Shown piece by piece: positions 54,997 through 63,528 of a stretch of 64,000 bases of DNA. The translations under genes were made by a program, and so were the position numbers. The DNA comes from Kaistia adipata DSM 17808 (GTDB lineage Bacteria > Pseudomonadota > Alphaproteobacteria > Rhizobiales > Kaistiaceae), in contig NZ_AUHO01000007.1 in NCBI RefSeq assembly GCF_000423225.1, positions 372,001-436,000 on the forward strand. The letters are read 5' to 3'. Positions within the stretch are counted from its first letter, which is position 1; each line of letters begins with the position of its first letter. A model generated the notes under the pieces. The model saw only the letters and a list, made by a program, of their open reading frames with translations, did no database searches and was not told the DNA's origin.

Positions 54997-56397
54997 TCAG
55001 ACGTTCAGCAGCAGGAACTCGCGTTCCCAGGGGCTGATCACCTGCATGAAGGTCTCGTATTCGGCCCGCTTGATCGCGCCATAGGTCGCGACGAAGCGTT
55101 CGCCGAAGATCTCCGCCAGCTCTTCCTGCTCCTCGAACAGCGCCACCGCCTCGAGCAGGCCGCGTGGCAGGTCGATCTCGTCGGAGTTGGCCGAGCCGGT
55201 GACCGGGTCGCCGACCTTCAGCCCTTCCATCAGGCCGAGATAGCCGCAGGCAAGCGACGCGGCGATGGCGAGATAGGGGTTGGCGTCGGAGGAGGGCAGG
55301 CGGTTTTCCAGCCGTCGCCCTGCGGGGCCGGAATTCGGCACGCGCAGGCCCACGGTGCGGTTGTCGTAGCCCCATTGCGTGTTCACCGGCGCGGAGGACG
55401 AGCGCACCAGGCGGCGATAGGAATTCACATAGGGCGCCAGCATGCAGAGCACGGCCGGCAGGTATTTCTGCGAGCCGCCGATGAAGGCGAAGAACTTCGA
55501 GGTCGGGTTGCCGTCCTCGTCGGAGAAGATGTTCTGCCCGGTCGTCACGTCGATGACGGACTGGTGGATGTGCATGGCCGAGCCAGGCTCGCGCGACATA
55601 GGCTTCGCCATGAAGGTGGCGTACATGTCGTGCCGGAGCGCCGCCTCGCGGATCGTGCGCTTGAACAGGAAGACCTGGTCCGCGAGCGCCAGCGGGTCGC
55701 CGTGCAGCAGGTTGATCTCCATCTGCGCCGCGCCCTCCTCGTGGATGAGCGTGTCGATCTCCAGGCCCTGCTGCTCGGAGAAATCGTAGATGTCGTCGAA
55801 CAGGTCGTCGAACTCGTTGATCGCGGCGATCGAATAGGACTGGCGCGCCGCCTCGGGTCGGCCAGAGCGCCCGGTCGGCGGCTCGAGCTGGTAGTCGGGA
55901 TCGGTGTTCGGCTTGACGAGGTAGAATTCGAGCTCAGGCGCGACCACCGGCTGCCAGCCCTGATGGGCGTAGAGCTCGACGATCCGGCGCAGCACCTGGC
56001 GCGGCGCGGTCTCGACCGAGCGGCCGTCGCGGTGATAGGCGTCGTGGATCACCTGCGCCGTCGGGTCGGTTTCCCAGGGCACGACGCAGAGCGTCGACAG
56101 GTCCGGTTCGAACATGACGTCCTGGTCGGCGGCGTCGCTCTGGAAGCGGTCGTCGTCGTCGGGATAGTCGCCGGTGATCGTCTGGGTCAGGATCGAGCCC
56201 GGCATCGACATGGTCGGCCCGGCGAGGAATTTCTGCACGGGCATCATCTTGCCACGGGCGACGCCGGCCTGGTCGGGGACGACGCATTCGATGTCCTCGA
56301 TGCCGCGCGCCTTGAGCCAGTCGCGCGCCTCGTCCAGCGTTTTGACGCCGCGGACGTTGCCGTCCACAACCTTGGCGCCCTTCTTCCGTTTACCCAC
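54997..56397 (-). CDS. puuA: Glutamine-synthetase-family ligase (gamma-glutamylputrescine synthetase-like)
   Basis: 466 residues, glutamine synthetase superfamily. The N-terminal beta-grasp part (DIECVVPDQAGVARGKMMP) and catalytic blocks (ELEFYLVKPNTDPD, GAAQMEINLLHGDP, KPMSREPGSAMHIHQS, NRLPSSDANPYLA) are visible. These features and the neighbours (amine oxidase downstream, putrescine transporter divergent) favour PuuA over a true glutamine synthetase. The puuC and puuD genes are not in the window. Confidence 0.86.
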   Translation of the reverse strand: MGKRKKGAKVVDGNVRGVKTLDEARDWLKARGIEDIECVVPDQAGVARGKMMPVQKFLAGPTMSMPGSILTQTITGDYPDDDDRFQSDAADQDVMFEPDLSTLCVVPWETDPTAQVIHDAYHRDGRSVETAPRQVLRRIVELYAHQGWQPVVAPELEFYLVKPNTDPDYQLEPPTGRSGRPEAARQSYSIAAINEFDDLFDDIYDFSEQQGLEIDTLIHEEGAAQMEINLLHGDPLALADQVFLFKRTIREAALRHDMYATFMAKPMSREPGSAMHIHQSVIDVTTGQNIFSDEDGNPTSKFFAFIGGSQKYLPAVLCMLAPYVNSYRRLVRSSSAPVNTQWGYDNRTVGLRVPNSGPAGRRLENRLPSSDANPYLAIAASLACGYLGLMEGLKVGDPVTGSANSDEIDLPRGLLEAVALFEEQEELAEIFGERFVATYGAIKRAEYETFMQVISPWEREFLLLNV

Positions 56398-56608
56398 GAT
56401 CTCTCCTCGACTGTAACGCCTCTTTCCCCGGAGTGTCGCCAGCGCCGGAGCGAAGTCAACTTGCCCTCGTCGCGTGCGGCGTCAGGTCCTTGCGGACGGG
56501 CGCTATAATCGGTTGAGGTAGCAGGAAATCCCTTCTAACGTCTGAAACTTGGAATGGGTCAGGGGTCTTGTGCGCCCGGCTGGGCAGGGCCTCACAGAGG
56601 GGAACGTA
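56398..56608. promoter_or_regulatory. Divergent promoter region, puuA / potF
   Basis: 211 bp. A perfect -10 hexamer TATAAT lies at 56504-56509 in the potF direction, about 100 bp before its ATG, but the matching -35 is poor. No dyad stands out. Confidence 0.4.
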
Positions 56609-57706
56609 ATGGTCAAGAATGCCTTCCGCGGCGCGCTCGCCGCGGTGCTGATGGTCGGAGCCGCCAGCGGCGCAGTCGCCGCCGACAAGGAAGTCCGCAT
56701 CTTCAACTGGTCCGACTATATCGATACGTCGATCATCGAGGACTTCACCAAGGAAACCGGCATCAAGGTCGTCTACGACGTCTACGACTCGATGGAGATC
56801 CTCGAGACGAAGATGCTGGCCGGCGGCTCGGGCTACGACATCGTCGTTCCGACCGATCGCAACCTGATGCGCATGATCGAAGTCGGCGTGTTCCAGAAGC
56901 TCGACAAGTCGAAGATCCCGAATCTCTCGCACATGTGGGACGAGATCACGACCCGGCTCGCCACCTACGATCCTGGCAACGAATATGCCGTGAACTACAT
57001 GTGGGGCACCACCGGCACCGGCTACAACGTCGCGAAGATCAAGGAGATCATGCCGGACGCGCCGGTCGACTCCATGGACATGTTCTTCAAGCCGGAAGTC
57101 GTCTCCAAGTTCAAGGATTGCGGCGTCTACATGCTGGATTCGCCGGATGACGTGATCCCGGCCGCGCTCAGCTATCTCGGCCTGCCGCCGGATTCGAAGG
57201 ATCCGGCCGAGATCGAGAAGGCGGGCGAGCTGCTGATGTCGATCCGCCCCTATATCCGCAAGTTCCATTCGTCGGAGTTCATCCAGGCGCTCGCCAATGG
57301 CGATATCTGCCTGGCCTTCGGCTATTCGGGCGACGTCATCCAGGCGCGCGACCGCGCCGCGGAAGCCGGCAACAATGTCGAGGTCGCCTATGCGATCCCG
57401 AAGGAAGGCGCGCTGCTCTGGATGGATTCGATGGCCATCCCGAAGGACGCGCCGAACCCGGAAGCCGCGCACGCCTTCATCAACTACATCCAGCGGCCCG
57501 AAGTCATCGCCAAGGCGACGAACTACGTTTCCTATGCCAACGGAAACAAGGATTCGAAGGCCTTCATCGACAAGGAGATCCTCGATGACAAGACGATCTA
57601 CCCGGACGATGCGGTGATGAAGAAGCTCTACACGACGACGCCGAACGACCCCAAGGTCCAGCGTGTCGTCACCCGGCTCTGGACCAAGATCAAGAGCGGC
57701 ACGTGA
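56609..57706 (+). CDS. potF: Putrescine ABC transporter substrate-binding protein
   Basis: 365 residues from ATG 56609. Signal peptide ending VAA; mature part begins DKEVRIFNWSDYIDTSIIED, the PotD/PotF signature. WGTTGTGYN and LAFGYSGDVIQARDRA line the ligand site; the second resembles PotF more than PotD. First gene of potFGHI. A strong hairpin follows. Confidence 0.93.
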   Translation: MVKNAFRGALAAVLMVGAASGAVAADKEVRIFNWSDYIDTSIIEDFTKETGIKVVYDVYDSMEILETKMLAGGSGYDIVVPTDRNLMRMIEVGVFQKLDKSKIPNLSHMWDEITTRLATYDPGNEYAVNYMWGTTGTGYNVAKIKEIMPDAPVDSMDMFFKPEVVSKFKDCGVYMLDSPDDVIPAALSYLGLPPDSKDPAEIEKAGELLMSIRPYIRKFHSSEFIQALANGDICLAFGYSGDVIQARDRAAEAGNNVEVAYAIPKEGALLWMDSMAIPKDAPNPEAAHAFINYIQRPEVIAKATNYVSYANGNKDSKAFIDKEILDDKTIYPDDAVMKKLYTTTPNDPKVQRVVTRLWTKIKSGT

Positions 57707-57721
57707 TCCAGTAGACAAAAG

Positions 57722-57744
57722 GGGCCCGGTCTTGTACCGGGCCC
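57722..57744 (+). terminator. Hairpin between potF and potG
   Basis: A perfect 9-bp stem (GGGCCCGGT 57722-57730; ACCGGGCCC 57736-57744), flanked by AAAA on the 5' side and TTTC on the 3' side, begins 15 bp after the potF stop. Partial terminator or stabiliser. Confidence 0.75.
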
Positions 57745-57781
57745 TTTCACGATGGGTATCGAATCCGGGGGTAGAGGCCTC

Positions 57782-58951
57782 ATGGCAGGTAAGTCGCTAA
57801 CGGCGGGCAAGTCGCTGGGGCCCATCAGGCGCGCTTTCGCGCCCTGGAACGACCCCACGGCCAAGCCCTTCATCCAGTTTCAGAACGTCACCAAGACGTT
57901 CGGCGACTTCACGGCCGTGGACGATCTCTCGCTCAACATCTACGAGCGCGAGTTCTTCGCGCTGCTCGGTCCGTCCGGCTGCGGCAAGACCACGCTGATG
58001 CGGATGATCGCCGGCTTCGAGGAGCCGACCAGCGGCCAGGTCCGCCTCGACGGGCAGGACCTCGTCGGCGTGCCGCCCTACCGGCGGCCGACCAACATGA
58101 TGTTCCAGTCCTACGCGCTGTTCCCCCACATGAATGTCTGGGACAACATCGCCTTCGGCCTGAAGCAGGACGGCATGCCGAAGCCCGAGATCGCGGCGCG
58201 CGTCGACGAGATGCTGGCGCTGGTGAAGCTCGAGAAATTCGCCAAGCGCAAGCCGCACCAGCTGTCGGGCGGCCAGCGGCAGCGCGTCGCGCTGGCCCGC
58301 TCGCTGGCCAAGAAGCCCAAGGTGCTGCTGCTCGACGAGCCGCTCGGCGCGCTCGACAAGAAGCTGCGCGAGGAAACCCAGTTCGAGCTGATCGACCTCC
58401 AGGTCAAGCTCGGCATGACCTTTGTCATCGTCACGCACGACCAGGAAGAGGCGATGACGGTCGCCGACCGCATCGCCGTCATGGACCACGGCAAGATCGT
58501 GCAGATCGCGACGCCTGCCGAGATCTACGAGCAGCCGAATTCGCGCTACGTCGCCGACTTCATCGGCGAGATCAACCTGATCGAGGGCACGATCAGCGCG
58601 ATCGAGGGCGGCATCACGACGCTAGACTGCACCGGCACCGGCGCCAAGGTGCAGGTGACCCAGGACGGCGGCGCCAAGGTCGGCGATACGGCCTGGTTCG
58701 CGGTGCGGCCGGAGAAGGTCGCGATCTCGCTGACCCCGCCCGCCGATCCGAACGTCAACGCCGTCACCGGCGAGGTCTGGGACATCGCCTATCTTGGCGA
58801 CGTCTCGATCTATCACGTCCGCCTCTCCACCGGCGCGACGGTCAAGGCGACGATCACCAATACCACACGCCTCGTCGAGCGGCCGATCACGTGGGACGAC
58901 AAGGTCTGGCTGACCTGGTCGCGTGACGGCGGCGTCGTGCTGACGAGGTGA
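57782..58951 (+). CDS. potG: Putrescine ABC transporter ATP-binding protein
   Basis: 389 residues from ATG 57782. Walker A GPSGCGKTT, signature LSGGQRQRVALARSL, Walker B LLLDEPLGALD, and a TOBE domain with WFAVRPEKVAIS. The roughly 30-residue N-terminal extension before FIQFQNVTKTFGD is usual for PotG. Energises PotHI. Confidence 0.94.
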   Translation: MAGKSLTAGKSLGPIRRAFAPWNDPTAKPFIQFQNVTKTFGDFTAVDDLSLNIYEREFFALLGPSGCGKTTLMRMIAGFEEPTSGQVRLDGQDLVGVPPYRRPTNMMFQSYALFPHMNVWDNIAFGLKQDGMPKPEIAARVDEMLALVKLEKFAKRKPHQLSGGQRQRVALARSLAKKPKVLLLDEPLGALDKKLREETQFELIDLQVKLGMTFVIVTHDQEEAMTVADRIAVMDHGKIVQIATPAEIYEQPNSRYVADFIGEINLIEGTISAIEGGITTLDCTGTGAKVQVTQDGGAKVGDTAWFAVRPEKVAISLTPPADPNVNAVTGEVWDIAYLGDVSIYHVRLSTGATVKATITNTTRLVERPITWDDKVWLTWSRDGGVVLTR

Positions 58952-58955
58952 CGCC

Positions 58956-59879
58956 ATGGCGATGACGACGGATCCGGTGACGCCGGGGCACGCAGGCTGG
59001 CTCCGGTGGCTGGTCGTGGCGGTGCCCTATCTCTGGCTGATCCTGCTGTTCCTGGCACCGTTCCTGATCGTGCTGAAGATCTCGGTCTCGACCACCGCGA
59101 TCGCCATGCCCCCCTATACGCCGGTGCTGGATTTCACCTCCGGTCTCGGTGCGTTGTGGGAGCAGTTCCAGGAGTTCAGCTTCGACAACTACGTTTTCCT
59201 GACGGAGGACGCGCTTTACTGGAAATCCTATCTGTCGAGCCTGCAGATCGCGCTGATCTCGACGTTCCTGATCCTCCTTGTCGGCTATCCGATCGCCTAT
59301 GGCATGGCGCGCGCCAAGCGCGAATGGCGACCGACGCTCTTGATGCTGGTGATCCTGCCCTTCTGGACCTCGTTCCTGATCCGCGTCTATGCGTGGATGG
59401 GCATCCTGAAGCCGGAGGGGTTGCTGAACCAGCTGCTGCTCTGGCTCGGCGTCATCGACCAGCCGCTCAACATCATGCCGTCGACGCTCGCCGTCTATAT
59501 CGGCATCGTCTACTCGTACCTGCCGTTCATGATCCTGCCGCTCTATGCGACACTGGAGAAGCTCGACGAGACGCTGCTCGAGGCGGCGGCCGATCTCGGC
59601 TGCCCGCCGATCCAGGCGTTCTGGAAGATCACCTTCCCGCTGTCGCTGCCCGGCGTCGTCGCCGGCTGCTTCCTCGTGTTCATCCCGGCGGTCGGCGAGT
59701 TCGTCATCCCGGACTTACTCGGCGGTTCCGATACGCTGATGATCGGCAAGACGCTCTGGGCCGAGTTCTTCTCGAACCGAGACTGGCCGGTTTCGTCCGC
59801 CGTCGCCGTCGTGCTCTTGGCGATCCTGGTGGTGCCGATCATGCTGTTCCAGAACGCGCAGAAGAAAGTGACGGAATAG
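58956..59879 (+). CDS. potH: Putrescine ABC transporter permease PotH
   Basis: 307 residues, six membrane helices. The EAA loop LEAAADLGCPPIQAFWKITF and the FVIPDLLGGSDTLMIGKTLW stretch are typical of PotB/PotH. It follows potG by 4 bp. Confidence 0.93.
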   Translation: MAMTTDPVTPGHAGWLRWLVVAVPYLWLILLFLAPFLIVLKISVSTTAIAMPPYTPVLDFTSGLGALWEQFQEFSFDNYVFLTEDALYWKSYLSSLQIALISTFLILLVGYPIAYGMARAKREWRPTLLMLVILPFWTSFLIRVYAWMGILKPEGLLNQLLLWLGVIDQPLNIMPSTLAVYIGIVYSYLPFMILPLYATLEKLDETLLEAAADLGCPPIQAFWKITFPLSLPGVVAGCFLVFIPAVGEFVIPDLLGGSDTLMIGKTLWAEFFSNRDWPVSSAVAVVLLAILVVPIMLFQNAQKKVTE

Positions 59880-59935
59880 GCTATGCGGCTGCTCCCGCTT
59901 CAGGCCGGTCGTCCGGCCGCCATTGGAGGTGGACG

Positions 59936-60757
59936 ATGAGACGCGGTCCGTCCTGGTTCAACATCACCGCGATCACGCTCGGCTTCGCGTTCCTCTACCT
60001 GCCGATCGTGCTGCTCGTGATCTATTCGTTCAACGCCTCGAAGTTGGTGACGGTGTGGGGCGGGTTCTCGACGCACTGGTATGTCGCGCTGCTCAGCAAC
60101 CAGGGCCTGCTCGACGCGGCCTGGGTGACGATCCGCGTGGCGCTGCTGTCGGCGACCTTCGCCACCATACTCGGGACGATGGCGGCGATCGCCCTCGTGC
60201 GCTACGGGCGCTTCCCGGGCGGCACACTGTTCTCCGGCATGGTATTCGCGCCGCTCGTCATGCCCGAGGTCATCACCGGCCTCGCCATGCTGCTGCTGTT
60301 CGTCGCCATCGGCTTCGCGCGCGGCTTCTGGACGCTGACGTTGGCCCACATCACCTTCTCCATGTGCTTCGTCGCCGTGGTGGTGCAGTCGCGCCTGGTC
60401 AGCTTCGACCGCAGCCTCGAGGAGGCGGCGCTCGATCTCGGCTGCCCGCCGCTCCGCACCTTCTTCACCATCACGCTGCCGCTGATCCTGCCGGCCGTGG
60501 TGGCGGGCTGGATGCTCGCCTTCACGCTGTCGTTGGACGACCTCGTGATCTCGAGCTTCACCACCGGTCCGGGCGCCACGACACTGCCGATGAAGATCTA
60601 CAGCCAAGTGCGCCTCGGCGTGACGCCGGAGATCAACGCCATCTGCACGATCCTGATCGGCATCGTCACGACCGGCGTCATTATCGCCTCGATCGTCACC
60701 AAGCGGCGCGAGGTCGAGCGCCAGCGGGCCGAGCGCCTGGCCTTCCAGACGGGCTGA
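59936..60757 (+). CDS. potI: Putrescine ABC transporter permease PotI
   Basis: 273 residues from ATG 59936 (GGAGG 5-6 nt upstream), six helices. Conserved IYSFNASKLVTVWGGFSTHWY and EAALDLGCPPLRTFFTITLP (EAA loop) identify PotC/PotI. Last gene of the transporter operon. Confidence 0.93.
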   Translation: MRRGPSWFNITAITLGFAFLYLPIVLLVIYSFNASKLVTVWGGFSTHWYVALLSNQGLLDAAWVTIRVALLSATFATILGTMAAIALVRYGRFPGGTLFSGMVFAPLVMPEVITGLAMLLLFVAIGFARGFWTLTLAHITFSMCFVAVVVQSRLVSFDRSLEEAALDLGCPPLRTFFTITLPLILPAVVAGWMLAFTLSLDDLVISSFTTGPGATTLPMKIYSQVRLGVTPEINAICTILIGIVTTGVIIASIVTKRREVERQRAERLAFQTG

Positions 60758-60772
60758 GCGCTTGGTCTAAAA

Positions 60773-60810
60773 TACCCGGGTAATATTGACGATCTTGTTT
60801 TATCCGGGTA
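60773..60810. promoter_or_regulatory. Repeated CCGGGTA palindromes before the DUF2239 gene
   Basis: TACCCGGGTA (60773-60782, perfect palindrome) and TATCCGGGTA (60801-60810, one mismatch) recur 28 bp apart, each followed by AAT and, further on, ATCTTG. The pair lies 32 bp upstream of the DUF2239 start codon and looks like a repressor site. Confidence 0.55.
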
Positions 60811-60841
60811 ATTTGCGCATCTTGATTGAGGAGATGCGGCC

Positions 60842-61456
60842 ATGGGCGTTGCGAAAACCATCTACTGCACGGCCTTCCAGGGCCTGACGCGGATTGCCTC
60901 CGGCGTGCTGCCGGAGGTGGCGCTGAAGAGCAAGGAGGCGCTCGAACGCGGCGGCGATCCCGTGCTGCTCTTCGACGACGAGACGAGCCGGCCGATCGAG
61001 GTCGATTTCCGCGGCACGGCGCAGGACGTGCTGGCGCGGCTGCAGCCGGCGCCGGCGGAGGAAGCCAGCAAGGAACCGGCGGAAGACGCGCCGCCGTCGC
61101 GCGGACCGGGGCGCCCGAAGCTCGGCGTGGTGTCGCGCGAGGTGACGCTGCTGCCGCGGCATTGGGAGTGGCTGAACGGCCAGCCCGGCGGCGCGTCGGT
61201 GACGCTGCGCCGGCTGGTGGACGAAGCGCGACGCGCCTCCGAGGGCGGGGAGCGGATCCGTCGCGCCCGGGAGACGACGCTTCGTTTCATGACCGCAATG
61301 GCCGGCGACCTGCCGCTCTACGAGGACGCCAGCCGCGCCCTGTTCGCCGGCGATGCGGAGGTCTTCCGGCAACGGATCGACGCCTGGCCGGTTGATGTCC
61401 GGGACCATGTCGAGAAGCTATCCCGTCCCGCCTTTGAAACGCCTCCGGCCGAATAG
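60842..61456 (+). CDS. DUF2239 family protein
   Basis: 204 residues, soluble. Conserved N-terminus (TIYCTAFQGLTRIASG) with LLFDDETSRPIEVDFRGT, and a basic GRPKLGVVSREVTLLPRHWEWL block after an acidic linker. The latter resembles a ribbon-helix-helix-like or DNA-binding segment, but the family has no firm function. Upstream operator-like repeats suggest stress- or ligand-dependent control. Confidence 0.85.
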   Translation: MGVAKTIYCTAFQGLTRIASGVLPEVALKSKEALERGGDPVLLFDDETSRPIEVDFRGTAQDVLARLQPAPAEEASKEPAEDAPPSRGPGRPKLGVVSREVTLLPRHWEWLNGQPGGASVTLRRLVDEARRASEGGERIRRARETTLRFMTAMAGDLPLYEDASRALFAGDAEVFRQRIDAWPVDVRDHVEKLSRPAFETPPAE

Positions 61457-61485
61457 CCCATTCTGGCGGGCTTGCGGGACGGCGA

Positions 61486-61501
61486 TCGCCCGAACGGGCG
61501 A
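61486..61501. terminator. Bidirectional hairpin between DUF2239 and AsmA genes
   Basis: TCGCCCG (61486-61492) and CGGGCGA (61495-61501) form a 7-bp stem around AA between two convergent genes. No T-run on either side. Confidence 0.4.
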
Positions 61502-61505
61502 GGGC

Positions 61506-63323
61506 TCAGCGCAGGGCGGGCAGAAGCGCGTCGGCGAGGTTGCGGAGTGCACCCTCGCCGGAAGGCGGGGCCTGCTCGCTGCGGCGCGAAAGGCCGCTGA
61601 AATCCGGCACCAGGGTCGGCTGTTCCCAGCTGCCGCCAATGAGGAAGGGCACGGTGACCGGGGTGCTCGTCGGGGCGCCGCCGCGTTCGATCGCCAGCGT
61701 GCCGCGGGCGCTGATCGTCGGCGCCTGCAGCAGCGCCTTGCCGGTCAGGTCGATCGAATAGCCGGTGCCCCTGACGGTGATCGGCGCGGCGGCGACCTGG
61801 TCCGATGAGACCTCGAAGGTGCCGTCCGCCTCGGTGAACTTCGTCGAGCCGCCGAGCAGATTGCCGCTGATCGTGCCATCGGCGGTGATCTGCTGCGACA
61901 GCGCGCCGATGTTGATGCCGTCGAAGGTGCCGTCGGTGATCTTCGCCTGGCCGCTGCCGGCAAGCGAGGCCATCAGGCTGTTCCAGCTGGTGCCATGCGC
62001 CGAGAGATTGACCGTGCCGCTGCCGGTGCCGTCGATCTGGCCGATGCCGAACAGGTCGGAGAGCGCGGCGCGCACCGGCAGGCCGTCGACGCGGCCCTGC
62101 AGCGAGGTCGAGGCCGCCTCGTCCTTGAGCGAGGCCGACAGGCTGGCCGAAAGCCGGCCGCCATAGAGCTGTGCCTCGCCGATCGAGAGCGTCAGCCGCT
62201 CGTCGCGGATCGTCGCCGAGGCGGCGGTGCGGCCGAGGCGGGCGCTGCCGAGCAGGACCTGCGAGGCGGAGACGCGGAGGTCCACGTCGCCCTCGTCCAG
62301 CGAGCCGATCGCGAAGGGCTGGTCCGGGGCCGCGCGCACCGCGGTGACCGCGCTCGCCAGCGCCTCGGCATAGGCGGAGAGGTCGAGGCTCTCGAAGGCG
62401 AGCGTGCCCTGGATCGACGGGCGGCCGGCGACGCGCTCGAGCGACAGCACGCCTTCGCCGTCATTGCCGTCGACGCTGATCTTGGCATCGGCGAAGGTCA
62501 GGATGCCGGCGGCGAGGCTCGCCTGAGATTCGATCGAGGCGCTGCCGAGCGTCGAACCCTCGCCCATCGGCATGTCGAAGAAGCCGGCGAGGCGGCGGAT
62601 AGACGGGGTCGTCACCGAGAGCTGTCCCTCGCCCTCCGGGTTCGCCAGGTTGCGGATGGTGCCGTTGAACGAGGCTCGCAGCGGCGTCGAGGCGATGGCG
62701 AAGCGAAGCGCCGTGGGCTTGCCGCCGACCAGGTCGAGCGGCGTGCCGATCGAGCCGTTGAAGTCGAAATTCTCGTCCTGCCAGCGGGCGCTGCCCTTGA
62801 TGCTGGCGGTCGCGCTCGGGTCGGGCCAGTTGACGTCGGCGTCGACATTGGCGAGCCGGAGTTCGGGCTGGCCGCCGACGGTATAATGCAGCGTGCCGGC
62901 ATGGATGATCAGCCGGCCGAGTTCGGAATCGCCCCGGAGCGCGCGCGGCAGCGTCCAGTTGGCGGCGCCGCGCTCGTCGACGGTGAAGCGGAAGACCGGC
63001 TTTTCCAGCACCAGGGCGGACGGCCGCACATGGCCGACCAGCAGCGACATCAGGCTCAACTCGGCCTGCAGGCTCTCCATCTCGACCAGCGGCTGCGCGT
63101 CGCTGTTGGAGCCGATGCGGACCGTCTCGAAGGTGACTGTCGGGTAGGGCGTGAAGGCGACCGTCGGCGTGCCGTCGAAGGTCAGCGCGCGCCCGCTCCA
63201 GCCGGCGACCTCGCGCGTGATGGAGCGGCGGACCGCCTCGATGGTGACCAGCTTGGGCGCGATCAGCCCGAAGCCGACGCAGATGACGAGAATCGCCAGG
63301 ATGGCTAGCAGGATTTTCTTCAT
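61506..63323 (-). CDS. AsmA-family protein
   Basis: 605 residues. One N-terminal helix (ILLAILAILVICVGFGLIAP) anchors a long beta-rich periplasmic body. The start (RSITREVAGWSGRALTFDG) and the C-terminal AsmA_2-like block (GTGSGTVNLSAHGTSWNSLM, GTFDGINIGAL) identify the family. AsmA/TamB-like proteins span the periplasm and support outer-membrane lipid supply. The final 30 residues are Ser/Pro-rich. Monocistronic and divergent from acsA. Confidence 0.9.
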   Translation of the reverse strand: MKKILLAILAILVICVGFGLIAPKLVTIEAVRRSITREVAGWSGRALTFDGTPTVAFTPYPTVTFETVRIGSNSDAQPLVEMESLQAELSLMSLLVGHVRPSALVLEKPVFRFTVDERGAANWTLPRALRGDSELGRLIIHAGTLHYTVGGQPELRLANVDADVNWPDPSATASIKGSARWQDENFDFNGSIGTPLDLVGGKPTALRFAIASTPLRASFNGTIRNLANPEGEGQLSVTTPSIRRLAGFFDMPMGEGSTLGSASIESQASLAAGILTFADAKISVDGNDGEGVLSLERVAGRPSIQGTLAFESLDLSAYAEALASAVTAVRAAPDQPFAIGSLDEGDVDLRVSASQVLLGSARLGRTAASATIRDERLTLSIGEAQLYGGRLSASLSASLKDEAASTSLQGRVDGLPVRAALSDLFGIGQIDGTGSGTVNLSAHGTSWNSLMASLAGSGQAKITDGTFDGINIGALSQQITADGTISGNLLGGSTKFTEADGTFEVSSDQVAAAPITVRGTGYSIDLTGKALLQAPTISARGTLAIERGGAPTSTPVTVPFLIGGSWEQPTLVPDFSGLSRRSEQAPPSGEGALRNLADALLPALR

Positions 63324-63528
63324 TTGGCCCGGTGTCGACCGCCCCTCACGTTTCGGAAGGTGCTACGACCGAATGGTTTCCCGATAGGCAGAATTCCGTG
63401 ATTTCGCAAGGCTTTTCTCGGTCATGGCAGCCATGTTTCGGGCGTGACTCGGGGATAGGCTGCGGATATCCATGGGCTGTCGGCGCAATCATGCCGCACT
63501 GCAACCTGTCCGGGAGCCTGACCACGTC

